Source of the DNA: SHVZ01 sp041906305 | GTDB lineage: Bacteria; Pseudomonadota; Alphaproteobacteria; SHVZ01 | Direction of reading: 5' to 3' | DNA length: 64,000 nt | Assembly: GCA_041906305.1 (NCBI GenBank) | Contig: JAYRJL010000001.1 | Location: 186,001-250,000 of the forward strand | In this document: positions 1 through 8,527 of the stretch, piece by piece | Layout: each line of letters starts with the position of its first letter | Position numbering within the stretch: the stretch's first letter is position 1 | Notes under the pieces: generated by a model | Told to the model about the DNA's origin: nothing | Seen by the model: only the letters and a program-made list of their open reading frames with translations | Databases searched by the model: none | Program-made: the position numbers and the translations under genes

Positions 1-801
1 GTAGCGGCCGTCCTCGATCTCGGCGCCGGTGACGTAGCCGGTCCGCGCGCTGCCGCCGTCGAGGCCGAGCCGGTCGCACTGGAAGAGGTGCGGATCGCTC
101 TGCCCGGTCAGCGCGCGATGCTTCGGCGGCGGCGTGTGGCCGTGAACGACGAGCGTGCCGCCGAAGCCGCCGGTCCAGTCGAGGAAGCCCTTCTGGATCC
201 AGGCCCAGGTCGCCGCCGAATCCGACATCCACGGACGCGCCAGGTATTCGTCGAGGTCGCAGCCCGGCTCGATCCCGGCATGGAGAAAGACCGTGTTGCC
301 GAGCTTCACATGCGAGCGCATCGCGTAGAACTTCTTCGCCGCGTCCTCGCCGAGCGCGGCGGAGAGCAGCGTCGCGCTCGGCTCGGCCTTCGGATCGCCG
401 ACGCGCTGGCGCATCTCCTCCAGCACCTTCTCGCCGCCCATGCTCTCGCTCCGCCACTTGGCTTCGGCCTTCTCGGCATAGGGGCTGTCGGTGACGAGGA
501 GGAGGAGCAGCTGCTCGTGGTTGCCCATCAGGCGGTCGACGCGGCCGATGCCGGGCGTCGATTCCGCCTCGGCCCATTGGCGAAGGACGCCGAGGTTGTC
601 GGGGCCGCGGTCGATCATGTCGCCGAGGAAGATCAGGCGGTGGTCGCCGCCCTTCTCGGTTGCGGCCTTGCCGATGGCGCCGAGCAAAGCCCGCAGCTCC
701 TTGCCGCAACCATGGATGTCGCCGACCGCGAACACCGTCTCGCCGACGGCGAACGGCGCGGGCTTCCATTCGGAGATCTCGACGGGCACCGGAGAGGTCA
801 T
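1..801 (-). CDS. Metallophosphoesterase (PrpA/ApaH-like phosphatase), partial at the window edge
   Basis: A calcineurin-like metallophosphoesterase, probably a soluble serine/threonine protein phosphatase or dinucleoside polyphosphate hydrolase. The frame opens with ATG at 801 and is still open at base 1, so only the first 267 residues are visible. The family motifs appear in order: GDIHG (residues 27-31), GDMIDRG (about 59-65), GNHEQ (about 92-96), a later LHAG and a C-terminal VHGHTP. These supply the His/Asp/Asn ligands of the dinuclear metal site, so the visible catalytic core is intact. It lies 9 bases downstream of a glycosyltransferase gene on the same strand and is probably co-transcribed with it. 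The substrate cannot be told from sequence; GNHEQ and VHGHTP fit the bacterial PrpA-like group. Confidence 0.9.
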   Translation of the reverse strand, partial: MTSPVPVEISEWKPAPFAVGETVFAVGDIHGCGKELRALLGAIGKAATEKGGDHRLIFLGDMIDRGPDNLGVLRQWAEAESTPGIGRVDRLMGNHEQLLLLLVTDSPYAEKAEAKWRSESMGGEKVLEEMRQRVGDPKAEPSATLLSAALGEDAAKKFYAMRSHVKLGNTVFLHAGIEPGCDLDEYLARPWMSDSAATWAWIQKGFLDWTGGFGGTLVVHGHTPPPKHRALTGQSDPHLFQCDRLGLDGGSARTGYVTGAEIEDGRY

Positions 802-810
802 GGGGCGAGT

Positions 811-2031
811 TTAGCGCGAAGCGGCAGCCGCGCGGAGCTTCTCTGCGAGGCGGTCCAGCTCCGGTTCCTGGTCGAAGCGGGCGCGCAGGCGGTCGTGGCC
901 GGCGGCGCCGAGGCGGCGCCGGAGATCGGCATCGGCGACGAGGCGCCCGAGCGCGCGCGCGAGACCGTCGACGTCGCCGGGCTCGGCCAGCAGGCCGGTG
1001 ATCCCGTCCTCGATCAGCTCCGGGATCGCCGACACGCGGGTGGCGACGCAGGCGGCCGCCTGGCTCTGCGCCTCCATCAGCACGTTGGGGAGCCCGTCAC
1101 GGTCGCCGTCGCCGGCGATGCGGCTGGCGAGCGCGAAGACGTCGGCCTGTCGAAGGGCGGCCAGCACCTCGGCCTTCGGCTGCTGGCCCTTCCAGGCCAT
1201 GCGGTCGGCGATGCCGGCGCTCTCCGCCTGCGCCTTCATCTCGGGCAGAAGCGGGCCGCCGCCGATATGGGTGAAGCGCCAGGGCGGATCATTCGGCAGC
1301 TTGGCCAGCGCCGCGATCAGGTCCGGAAATCCCTTCTTCTCGACGGCGCGGCCGATCGAGACGATCTCGACCGGGCCGGTCCGTGCGCTGCGGTCCGGCG
1401 GCGCCGGCCAGCCTTCGAGGTCGAGGCCGTGATAGAGGAGGCCGACGCGATCGGGCGGCGCCAGCGATGCCAGATGCACGTGGCCCGAGCCGGTGCAGGT
1501 GACGGCGAAGGCGGCATCGCCGAGCTTCTCCGACAGCTCCCAGTCCGGCGTCGTCCAGATGTCCTTGGCATGCGCCGAGACCGCGAACGGCAGTCTCCGG
1601 ATCAGCGCCGCGTATCGGGCGACCGAGGCGGGTGTGTGCAGGAAATGCGCATAGACCGCCTGGATCTCGTCCGGCATCTCGGCGGCAAGGACGAGCGCCT
1701 GGCCGAAGCGGCGGATGCGGTTCGGCGTGAAGTCGCGGCGGAGATCGGCGAGGAAGGTCCGGCGCGCGACGGCGTAGCCCGCGAGATGGCGCACCGCGCC
1801 CCACGCGCGCAGGACGCGCAGCCAGCCCTGGTACAGGTATTCCGGCAGGTAGACGACCGGCGCCGCGATCTCCGCATGGATCGGGTGCACGTGCCTGTCC
1901 GTGGGCAGTCGCAGCGAATAGAGGCGGAGATCGAGGCCGCGCTTCTCCAGGCCCAGGATCTCCTTGGCGATGAAGGTCTCGGAAAGGCGCGGGTAGCCCT
2001 TGACCACGACCGCGACGACGGGACCGCTCAA
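811..2031 (-). CDS. Family 4 glycosyltransferase
   Basis: A 406-residue GT-B fold glycosyltransferase that transfers a sugar from a nucleotide-sugar donor, probably in synthesis of a surface polysaccharide or glycolipid. The N-terminal acceptor domain opens with KGYPRLSETFI, typical of the WcaL-like GT4 group. The C-terminal donor domain carries VSIGRAVEKKGF, then DGLPNVLMEA and IPELIEDGITGLL, which contain the EX7E-type donor-binding element. The start used is TTG at 2031, because the conserved N-terminus begins a few residues later and no ATG is close. The gene begins 10 bases after the stop of the MurG-like glycosyltransferase upstream, which suggests co-transcription. Acceptor and sugar are unknown. 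Confidence 0.88.
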   Translation of the reverse strand: MSGPVVAVVVKGYPRLSETFIAKEILGLEKRGLDLRLYSLRLPTDRHVHPIHAEIAAPVVYLPEYLYQGWLRVLRAWGAVRHLAGYAVARRTFLADLRRDFTPNRIRRFGQALVLAAEMPDEIQAVYAHFLHTPASVARYAALIRRLPFAVSAHAKDIWTTPDWELSEKLGDAAFAVTCTGSGHVHLASLAPPDRVGLLYHGLDLEGWPAPPDRSARTGPVEIVSIGRAVEKKGFPDLIAALAKLPNDPPWRFTHIGGGPLLPEMKAQAESAGIADRMAWKGQQPKAEVLAALRQADVFALASRIAGDGDRDGLPNVLMEAQSQAAACVATRVSAIPELIEDGITGLLAEPGDVDGLARALGRLVADADLRRRLGAAGHDRLRARFDQEPELDRLAEKLRAAAASR

Positions 2032-2041
2032 GGGAAGGAGC

Positions 2042-3298
2042 TCAGAGCGTCGGCGCGCGGAAGGCGGCGGCGACGGCGCGCTGCCGGGCGGCCCTGAGCC
2101 GCGGGCGGATCGGACGCGCCAGCTCCTCGGTCACCAGCCGGTCGACGACCTCGAGCCCGTCGAGGAGTCCGGACGGAGCCGCGGCAGACGGCAGCTTCTG
2201 CTTCGGCAGCCGGCGCAGCGCCTTCACCATCACCTTGGTGTCGCGCACGCCGTCGTCGGGGAGCATCGCCGAGAGACCCACTTCCTCGAAGCGCTGGGCG
2301 CGGATGAACTGCTCGAGCCGGGGCGTGGTGCGCGGCACGATGAGCGCGCGCTTGTCGAAGGACAGGATCTCGCAGAGCGTGTTGTAGCCGCCCATCGCGA
2401 CGACGCCGGCAGCATTCGCCATCAGCGTTTCCATGTGCGCATCGAAGGTGATCGCCTCGACCTTCGGAAGCTTCGCGGCGCGGCGCAGGAAGTCGGCCTG
2501 GAACTCCGGCTGCATGAAGGGGCCGGTCACGATCAGCGCGCGCCACGGCAGGTCCTTGTCGGCCTCGTAGGCGCGCAGCACCCAGTCGGTCAGCGCCTCG
2601 CCGTCGCCGCCGCCGCCGGAAGTGACCAGCAGGTAAGGTTCCTTCTTGAGATCCAGGCGGGTGGCGACCGCCGGCTGGTGCTGGGACGCGCTGCGCCGGA
2701 GGTACCCGGTATAGGAGACCTTGCGATGCACCGACTGCGGCAGGTCGATGCCCGAAAGCGGGTCGTGGATCTGCGGCTGCCCGTAGACCCAGATCGCGTC
2801 GTAGAGGTCGCGGAGCGCCGGCAGCACGTTCTTGCGCTCCCACTCGGGCGCGAGCAGCGTCGGCTCGTCGAGGACGTCGCGAAGCCCCAGCACCAGCGGC
2901 GTGCCGCGGGCCTTGAGCATGGTCAGCGTGTCCTTGACCTCGCCGCGAAGCCCCAGCGGCTCCTTGTCGACCAGGAACAGGTCGGGGTCGAAGATGTCGG
3001 CCGTGTGCTTGATGATCGAGGCGCGGAGAGCCAGCGTCTCCTCGATGTCGATGTGCAGGTTGAGCGAGGTGTACTCGCCGTTCCGGAGCTTGATCACGCC
3101 CGGCACGCGCACGAAGTCGACGCGCGAGCGGAAGTCGAAGCTGCCGATGATCGGAGAGCCCGACAGGATCATGACCGACAGGTCGGAATGCCGTTCGACC
3201 AGGGCATGCGCGATCGCGCGGCAGCGGCGGAGATGGCCGAGGCCGAGCGTGTCGTGGCTATAGATCAGGATGCGCCGGTTCGCGCGGCGGGCAGCCAT
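2042..3298 (-). CDS. MurG-like (GT28-type) glycosyltransferase family protein
   Basis: A predicted GT-B glycosyltransferase related to the MurG/GT28 group. The N-terminus ILIYSHDTLGLGHLRR is the glycine-rich acceptor loop of the family. A second half contains LLVTSGGGGDG and VVAMGGYNTLCEIL (about residue 303 onward), matching the GGxxT/E donor-site loop. I chose ATG at 3298 (MAARRANRRIL) because homology begins there. An in-frame ATG at 3412 would add 38 low-quality Arg-rich residues. It is the first gene of a minus-strand run with the GT4 enzyme and the phosphoesterase, and is divergent from the ABC-type gene at 3471. A role in surface glycan assembly is inferred from context; sugar specificity is unknown. 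Confidence 0.82.
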   Translation of the reverse strand: MAARRANRRILIYSHDTLGLGHLRRCRAIAHALVERHSDLSVMILSGSPIIGSFDFRSRVDFVRVPGVIKLRNGEYTSLNLHIDIEETLALRASIIKHTADIFDPDLFLVDKEPLGLRGEVKDTLTMLKARGTPLVLGLRDVLDEPTLLAPEWERKNVLPALRDLYDAIWVYGQPQIHDPLSGIDLPQSVHRKVSYTGYLRRSASQHQPAVATRLDLKKEPYLLVTSGGGGDGEALTDWVLRAYEADKDLPWRALIVTGPFMQPEFQADFLRRAAKLPKVEAITFDAHMETLMANAAGVVAMGGYNTLCEILSFDKRALIVPRTTPRLEQFIRAQRFEEVGLSAMLPDDGVRDTKVMVKALRRLPKQKLPSAAAPSGLLDGLEVVDRLVTEELARPIRPRLRAARQRAVAAAFRAPTL

Positions 3299-3470
3299 GC
3301 GTGTTTGGGCCCTAATTCCCCCCGGTTTCAGGCTCCGAACTATGGCATATCGCTTATGACCGCCCCAAGGCCGATTTGAGCAACGCCTGCTTGACCTTAT
3401 CGGCATGGACAAGTGCCTGGATTGTAGGCAGCCTTAGCGTTCTTTTAGGGTCGGGTGGGTCGTCTCGGGC

Positions 3471-6119
3471 ATGGAATCATCGCTGCTCCGTTTCATTCTG
3501 CGCCATAGCCTTAGGCAGCAGATCGGCGTCGTCATCCTGACGCTTGTTTCCTTTCCGTTCCTCTACTACTCGCTCGATCTGCCGAAGACGATCATCAACC
3601 AGGCGATCGGCGGCAAGAACCTGCCGAAAGAGGTGTTCGGCTACCCGGTCGACCAGGTCGGCTACCTGATGGTGCTGTCGGGAGTCTTCCTGCTCCTGGT
3701 CTTCGTCAACGGCGGCTTCAAGTACGCGATCAACGTCTACAAGGGCCGGCTCGGCGAGCGGATGCTGCGCCGGTTCCGCTACGAGCTCTACGCCCGGATC
3801 CTCCGCTTCCCGCTCGGCCACTTCAGACGGGTCAGCCAGGGCGAGCTGATCCCGATGATCACCGCCGAGGTGGAGCCGCTGGGCGGCTACATCGGCGACG
3901 CGATCGCGCAGCCGATCTTCCAGGGCGGCACCCTCGCCACCATCGTCGTCTTCATGTTCATCCAGGACCCGATCCTGGGTGCGGCGGCGATCTCGCTCTA
4001 CCCGATCCAGGGCTACATCATCCCGACGCTGCAGCGGCGGGTGAACCGGCTCGGCAAGGAGCGGGTCAAGGCGGTGCGCAAGCTCGCCGAGCAGATCGGC
4101 GAATCCGTCTCCGGCGTGCAGGAGATCCGCGCCCACGACAACTCGCGCTGGCAGCTGGCGCGCTTCACCGCGCAGCTCGGCGTGATCTACGACATCCGTT
4201 TCGAGATCTTCAAACGGAAGTTCTTCGTCAAGTTCCTCAACAACTTCATCAACCAGCTCACGCCGTTCTTCTTCTATGCGATCGGCGGCTACCTGGTGAT
4301 CCAGGGCTCGCTCTCGTTCGGCGCGCTGGTCGCGGTGCTGGCGGCCTACAAGGACCTGGCCTCGCCGTGGAAGGAGCTGCTCGACTACTACCAGCAGAAG
4401 GAAGACAACCGGATCAAGTACGAGCAGATCGTCGAGCAGTTCCATCCGGAAGGCATGCTCGACGAGGCGCTCATGGCGCCCGATGCGGAGACGGTCGACC
4501 GCATCGAAGGCACGCTGCACACCTCCGGCCTCACGCTGGTCGAGGACGACGGCAAGGCGGTGCTCGAAGCCGTCTCGCTGCAGCTTCCCATCGATCGCCT
4601 GAAGCTGGCCGTGGTCGGACCCGAAGGCCAGGGCAAGGACCAGCTCGCCATGCTGCTGGCGCGGCTGGTGCTGCCGACATCAGGCCAGATCCAGATCGGC
4701 GGGCGCGATCTCCTGGCCCTGCCGTCATCGGTGGTCGGCAGGCGGCTGGCCTATGTCGGACCGCAGGCCTACGTCTTCTCCTCGTCGCTCCGCGACAACC
4801 TGCTGTTCGGCGTCATGCATCAGCCCGTGAACGCGCCGTCCTATGAAGGCGAGGACGCGGCGAAGGCGGCGCGGCGGCGGCGCGAGGCCGAGTTCGCCGG
4901 CAACGCGGCCGACGATCCGCGCGCCGACTGGGTCGATCTCAAGGAGATGGGAACGACCGACGGGCTCGGCGTCCATGCGCGCCTTTGCCAGATCCTCGAC
5001 CGCGTCGACCTCGAGACCGACGTCTACCACCTGGGGCTCCGCGGCACCGTCGATCCCCAGCGCCGGCCCGACATCGCCGAGGCGCTGCTGGCTGCGCGCC
5101 GCAGCCTGCGCGATCGCCTGCAACAGGCGAACCTCGCGCACCTGATCGAGTCCTTCGACCGCACGAAGTTCAACACCAACGCGACGCTGGCCGAGAACCT
5201 GGTGTTCGGCACGCCGATCGGCGGCGCCTTCGACCTCGACCGCCTGGCCGAGCATCCTTACGTGATGGGCGTGCTCGACGGCATGCTGCTCAGCGACACG
5301 CTGATCGAGACCGGCCGCCGCGTCGCCGAGACCATGGTCGAATTGTTCGCCGACCTGCCGCCGGACAACCCGTTCTTCGAGCAGTTCAGCTTCATCTCCG
5401 CCGACGACCTGCCGGAGTTCCAGGCGCTGCTCGGCCGCGTCGGCCGCGAGGCGCCGGCGAAGATGAAGCCCGAGGATCGCCAGCGCCTGCTCTCGCTGCC
5501 CTTCAAGCTGATCCTCGCCCGCCATCGACTGGGGCTGGTGGACGAGGACCTGCAGCAGCGCATCGTCGAGGCCCGCGCGGCCTTCGCCTCGGGCCTGCCG
5601 GAGGATCTCCGCCGCGGCATCGAGTTCTTCGACTCCGAGCGCTACAACACCGCCGCCTCCCTCCAGGACAACGTCCTGTTCGGCAAGCTCGCCTACGGCC
5701 AGGCGCAGGCGGCGACGCGCGTCGGCCAGGTGGTGACCGAGGTGCTCGACAAGCTGGGCCTGCGCCCGCTGGTGCTCGAGGTCGGGCTCGACTTCCCGGT
5801 CGGCATCGGCGGCTCCCGCCTGACCCAGGCGCAGCGCCAGAAGCTCGCGGTCGCGCGCGCCTTGCTGCGCCGGCCGGACCTGCTGATCCTCAACCAGTCG
5901 ATCAGCGCGCTCGACGGCTCGGCGCAGGGGCGGCTGCTCGCCCAGGTGATCGAGGAGTCGAATGACCGCGGCCTGATCTGGGTGCTGAGCCGGACGCAAT
6001 GGGCGCGTCATTTCGACCGTGTTATCGTCGTCAAGGGTGGGCGGATCGTCGAACAGGGAACCTATGCGGAGCTCGACCGGCCGGGATCGGCCTTGGCCGA
6101 GCTGTTGAAGCAGGACTGA
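3471..6119 (+). CDS. ABC-type half-transporter with expanded, degenerate nucleotide-binding region
   Basis: An 882-residue inner-membrane protein. Residues 1-330 form an exporter-type ABC transmembrane domain with several hydrophobic segments and a coupling-loop-like VSGVQEIRAHDN. The rest is an odd ATPase region. The P-loop near residue 380 reads GPEGQGKD, with Asp for the usual Ser/Thr. The signature near residue 783 is RLTQAQ instead of LSGGQ. Walker B near residue 804 ends LILNQ, so both the Asp and the catalytic Glu are amidated. About 330 extra residues separate the P-loop and signature, and an (S/T)LxxNxLFG element occurs three times, near residues 438, 571 and 728. ATP hydrolysis is therefore doubtful, although the P-loop Lys is present. 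It is followed 12 bases later by a cyclic-nucleotide-binding gene. Substrate is unknown. Confidence 0.8.
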   Translation: MESSLLRFILRHSLRQQIGVVILTLVSFPFLYYSLDLPKTIINQAIGGKNLPKEVFGYPVDQVGYLMVLSGVFLLLVFVNGGFKYAINVYKGRLGERMLRRFRYELYARILRFPLGHFRRVSQGELIPMITAEVEPLGGYIGDAIAQPIFQGGTLATIVVFMFIQDPILGAAAISLYPIQGYIIPTLQRRVNRLGKERVKAVRKLAEQIGESVSGVQEIRAHDNSRWQLARFTAQLGVIYDIRFEIFKRKFFVKFLNNFINQLTPFFFYAIGGYLVIQGSLSFGALVAVLAAYKDLASPWKELLDYYQQKEDNRIKYEQIVEQFHPEGMLDEALMAPDAETVDRIEGTLHTSGLTLVEDDGKAVLEAVSLQLPIDRLKLAVVGPEGQGKDQLAMLLARLVLPTSGQIQIGGRDLLALPSSVVGRRLAYVGPQAYVFSSSLRDNLLFGVMHQPVNAPSYEGEDAAKAARRRREAEFAGNAADDPRADWVDLKEMGTTDGLGVHARLCQILDRVDLETDVYHLGLRGTVDPQRRPDIAEALLAARRSLRDRLQQANLAHLIESFDRTKFNTNATLAENLVFGTPIGGAFDLDRLAEHPYVMGVLDGMLLSDTLIETGRRVAETMVELFADLPPDNPFFEQFSFISADDLPEFQALLGRVGREAPAKMKPEDRQRLLSLPFKLILARHRLGLVDEDLQQRIVEARAAFASGLPEDLRRGIEFFDSERYNTAASLQDNVLFGKLAYGQAQAATRVGQVVTEVLDKLGLRPLVLEVGLDFPVGIGGSRLTQAQRQKLAVARALLRRPDLLILNQSISALDGSAQGRLLAQVIEESNDRGLIWVLSRTQWARHFDRVIVVKGGRIVEQGTYAELDRPGSALAELLKQD

Positions 6120-6131
6120 CCGGAGACACCG

Positions 6132-6596
6132 ATGAGCCTTGCCGAGGAAGTCGCCCTCCTGAAGAGCATCCCGCTCTTCGCCAAGATCGAGCCGTCGAAG
6201 CTGAAGCTGCTCGCCTTCACCTCCGAGCGCCTCGCCTTCGATCCCGACCAGGAGCTTTTCCACCAGGGCGACATGGGCGACGCCGCCTACATCGTCATCG
6301 ACGGCGAGGTCGCGATCTCGATCGACGCGCCGGCGGCGCCCACCGGCCGCATCGAGCTCGCCAAGCTCGGTCGCGGCGCCATCGTCGGCGAGATCGCGAT
6401 CCTCTGCGACGTGCCGCGCACCGCCACCGTCACCTCGACCGGCAAGACCGTGACGCTCCGCATCTCCAAGGAGCTGTTCTTCCGCCTGATCGAGGAGTTC
6501 CCGCAGATCGCGGTCGAGGTGATGCGCGAGCTCGCGCACCGCCTCGAGAACACCAACCTTCAGCTCCGCGAAGCGCGGGCAGGAAAGCCGCACTGA
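6132..6596 (+). CDS. Cyclic nucleotide-binding domain protein
   Basis: A stand-alone cNMP-binding protein of 154 residues with no HTH or other effector domain. It has the Crp-type beta-roll: an IPLFAKIEP start, FHQGDMGD, IDGEV, then the phosphate-binding cassette with VGE (85-87) and PRTATV (95-100). The RTA triplet supplies the Arg and Thr that contact the cyclic phosphate. It lies between the ABC-type gene (12 bases upstream) and a methyltransferase gene (4 bases downstream), so the three are almost certainly one operon. A plausible role is to make the neighbouring membrane protein respond to cAMP or cGMP; this is inferred from context only. Confidence 0.88.
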   Translation: MSLAEEVALLKSIPLFAKIEPSKLKLLAFTSERLAFDPDQELFHQGDMGDAAYIVIDGEVAISIDAPAAPTGRIELAKLGRGAIVGEIAILCDVPRTATVTSTGKTVTLRISKELFFRLIEEFPQIAVEVMRELAHRLENTNLQLREARAGKPH

Positions 6597-6600
6597 CCTC

Positions 6601-7086
6601 ATGAGCCGTCTTCACAGCTTCATCCAGCGGGTCCAGGCCCAGCTCGCCTGCCTCGACGAGTCCGCGCGCCTGCTGAAAGGCGTGCCCGGCATCGTGCTCG
6701 AGCTCGGCCTCGGCAACGGCCGCACCTACGACCATCTCCGCGAGATCTTTCCCGACCGCGAGATCTACGTCTTCGACCGCGAGATCGCCTCGCACCCGGA
6801 TTCGCGCCCCGATGCGGCGCATGCCTTGCTGGGTGATTTCAGGGAGACCATCCCGGCCGCGGCGAAGCGCTTCCCCAGGCAGGTGGCGCTCATCCACGGC
6901 GACATCGGCTCCGGCAACAAGGAGGCGACGCTGGCGCTCGCGCGCACGCTCGCCCCGATGCTGGCCCCGATGCTGGCGCAGGGCGGCCTCGTCGTCTCCG
7001 ACCAGAGGCTCGACGTGCCGGGCACCACGCCGATCAAGCTGCCGCAGAACCTGCCCGAGGGCCGGTACTACATGGTGCGGGCGTAG
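6601..7086 (+). CDS. Class I SAM-dependent methyltransferase-like protein
   Basis: A short (161 residues) Rossmann-type methyltransferase-like protein. The SAM-binding loop is VLELGLGNGRT (about residues 32-42), followed by an acidic strand end at YVFDRE and an HGDIGSG stretch that corresponds to motif II. The catalytic C-terminal half is compact, ending GRYYMVRA, so the acceptor substrate cannot be predicted. Its start lies 4 bases after the stop of the cyclic-nucleotide-binding gene, making it the third gene of that operon. Conserved company with a degenerate ABC protein suggests a joint, uncharacterised role. Confidence 0.78.
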   Translation: MSRLHSFIQRVQAQLACLDESARLLKGVPGIVLELGLGNGRTYDHLREIFPDREIYVFDREIASHPDSRPDAAHALLGDFRETIPAAAKRFPRQVALIHGDIGSGNKEATLALARTLAPMLAPMLAQGGLVVSDQRLDVPGTTPIKLPQNLPEGRYYMVRA

Positions 7087-7101
7087 ACGCGAGCTTACCT
7101 C

Positions 7102-7614
7102 GTGGGATTCCGACTCGTATCCGAATGCCTCCTCGGTCCGGAAGACAGCGGGTTGCCCGATCCGCTCGTAGCTCTCCATGCGTACTGGCTGGCGCGGTGC
7201 GGCGGCCGGTCCATGCCCGCACGCGCCGACGTGGATCCGGCCGAACTGCGCGAGAATCTGGGCCGCATTCATCTCCTGGATGTCGAGGGTCCCGAGACCT
7301 TCCGCTATCGCGTCTACGGCAGCCGCGTGACGAACCCCGATGCCACCGACATGACGGGGCGAACCACGCGCGACTACAGGGACCAATCGTTCGGAGCGCT
7401 CGTGACGCGGCACTACGCCGAATGCGTCGGCGCTCGGCGCCCGCGCTGTCACGCCATCCGCGCGACTCTGGACACCGCGCCGTACGAATACACGCGAATG
7501 TCGTTGCCGCTCTCGGACGATGGCGAAACCGTCACGATGATCCTTGTCGGAACGGTGCGGCACACGGTTCCCGACACGGTGAAGCGCGTCATCGGTGGCC
7601 TCCTCGGCCATTGA
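7102..7614 (+). CDS. PAS domain-containing protein (PAS_5 type)
   Basis: A 170-residue single-domain PAS protein. The segment with HAYWLARCGGRSMPARADVDP, LGRIHLLDVEG and FRYRVYGSRV is the hallmark of the PAS_5 group, common in alphaproteobacteria and usually lacking an output domain. It should bind a small ligand or act as an adaptor. The start is GTG at 7102, 15 bases after the methyltransferase stop. The conserved core begins about 20 residues in, so a later start would cut the fold. No ribosome-binding site is obvious. It is convergent with the nitroreductase gene, 22 bases apart. Confidence 0.82.
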   Translation: MGFRLVSECLLGPEDSGLPDPLVALHAYWLARCGGRSMPARADVDPAELRENLGRIHLLDVEGPETFRYRVYGSRVTNPDATDMTGRTTRDYRDQSFGALVTRHYAECVGARRPRCHAIRATLDTAPYEYTRMSLPLSDDGETVTMILVGTVRHTVPDTVKRVIGGLLGH

Positions 7615-7636
7615 GCGCGTCGCCGCCTCGAGCGTC

Positions 7637-8482
7637 CTAGTCCAGATTGAACCCCTGCGCGCGCACGAAGGCGCCGAAGTCGGTGCGCTGCGGGTCGGCG
7701 TACTGGCGGGCCTTGTCTTCCGACCAGCCGTAGTAGGGCGCCTCGCCCCAGCGTTCGGGTTCGCGCGGCCTGAGGCCGGGTTCGGCGGCGTTGCGGCGGC
7801 GGTCGTACTCGTCGAGCTGGGCCGGGAGCTTCTCGGTGTCGTAGCGGTCGACATGGACGCGGGCGTCGATCGAAAGGCGCGCGGAGAGGCGTCCCGGCGT
7901 CGCCGGCCAGCCGACGGTGAGGCCGGCGATCGGCACCACGCGCTTCGGCAGGTCGAGCACGTCGCGCAGCACGTCGCAGCGGTTGCGGACGACGCTGATC
8001 GGGCAGCAGCCGAGCCCGACCGCCTCCGCCGCGGCGATGAAGCTGGTCATGACGATGGCGCCGTCGACGACGGCGTTGAAGAACGCATCCATGTGGTCGT
8101 TGGGGAACGGCTTCCTCCGCATCTCGGCGATGCGCGGCAGGCGCTGGCCGTCGCCGCAGAAGACGAGGAACACCGGCGCGTCCGCCATCCACGGCATGCT
8201 CGGGATCAGGTCGAAGATCGCCTTGCGCTTCCCGGGATCGGATACCACCACGATGTCGCCCTGCTGCAGGTCGCTCTTCGACGGCGACGACAGCGCGCAG
8301 GCGAAGAGCATGCGGAGAAGGTCCGCGTCGACCGGCTTGTCGAGATAGCGGCGATGCACGCGCCGGCTCGCCATGCGGCGGATCGCTTCCAGGCCGTCGG
8401 TGTCGGGATCGACCGGCAGCATCTCGCCGAACCGGGCCGCGATCGCCTGGCTGATCGCTTCGGCATCCTTGGGATCGCTCAT
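7637..8482 (-). CDS. Nitroreductase family protein (FMN-dependent)
   Basis: A 281-residue flavoprotein of the nitroreductase family, expected to use FMN and NAD(P)H to reduce nitro, quinone or other electrophilic compounds in the cytoplasm. The N-terminal element SRRVHRRYLDKPVD with SSPSKSDLQ binds the FMN phosphate. The middle contains AFFNAVVDGAIVMTSFIAAAEAVGLG and the C-terminal flavin contact is AGLTVGWP. Length and the Arg-rich C-terminal tail resemble the NfsA-like branch. It begins 45 bases downstream of the LysR gene on the same strand and could be regulated by it. The natural substrate is unknown. Confidence 0.87.
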   Translation of the reverse strand: MSDPKDAEAISQAIAARFGEMLPVDPDTDGLEAIRRMASRRVHRRYLDKPVDADLLRMLFACALSSPSKSDLQQGDIVVVSDPGKRKAIFDLIPSMPWMADAPVFLVFCGDGQRLPRIAEMRRKPFPNDHMDAFFNAVVDGAIVMTSFIAAAEAVGLGCCPISVVRNRCDVLRDVLDLPKRVVPIAGLTVGWPATPGRLSARLSIDARVHVDRYDTEKLPAQLDEYDRRRNAAEPGLRPREPERWGEAPYYGWSEDKARQYADPQRTDFGAFVRAQGFNLD

Positions 8483-8527
8483 GTCACGCTTCCTTCCTGA
8501 TCGTCGTGTGGGACCACGCCCCGCATC

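Noticed and set aside
88..2097. A 669-codon plus-strand frame
   Set aside because: It covers the opposite strand of the metallophosphoesterase and glycosyltransferase genes, both with full catalytic motifs. Composition is Arg/Ala/Asp-rich, typical of the antisense frame of high-GC genes.
4725..6602. A 625-codon minus-strand frame
   Set aside because: Antisense of the ABC-type and cyclic-nucleotide-binding genes; low-complexity and without motifs.
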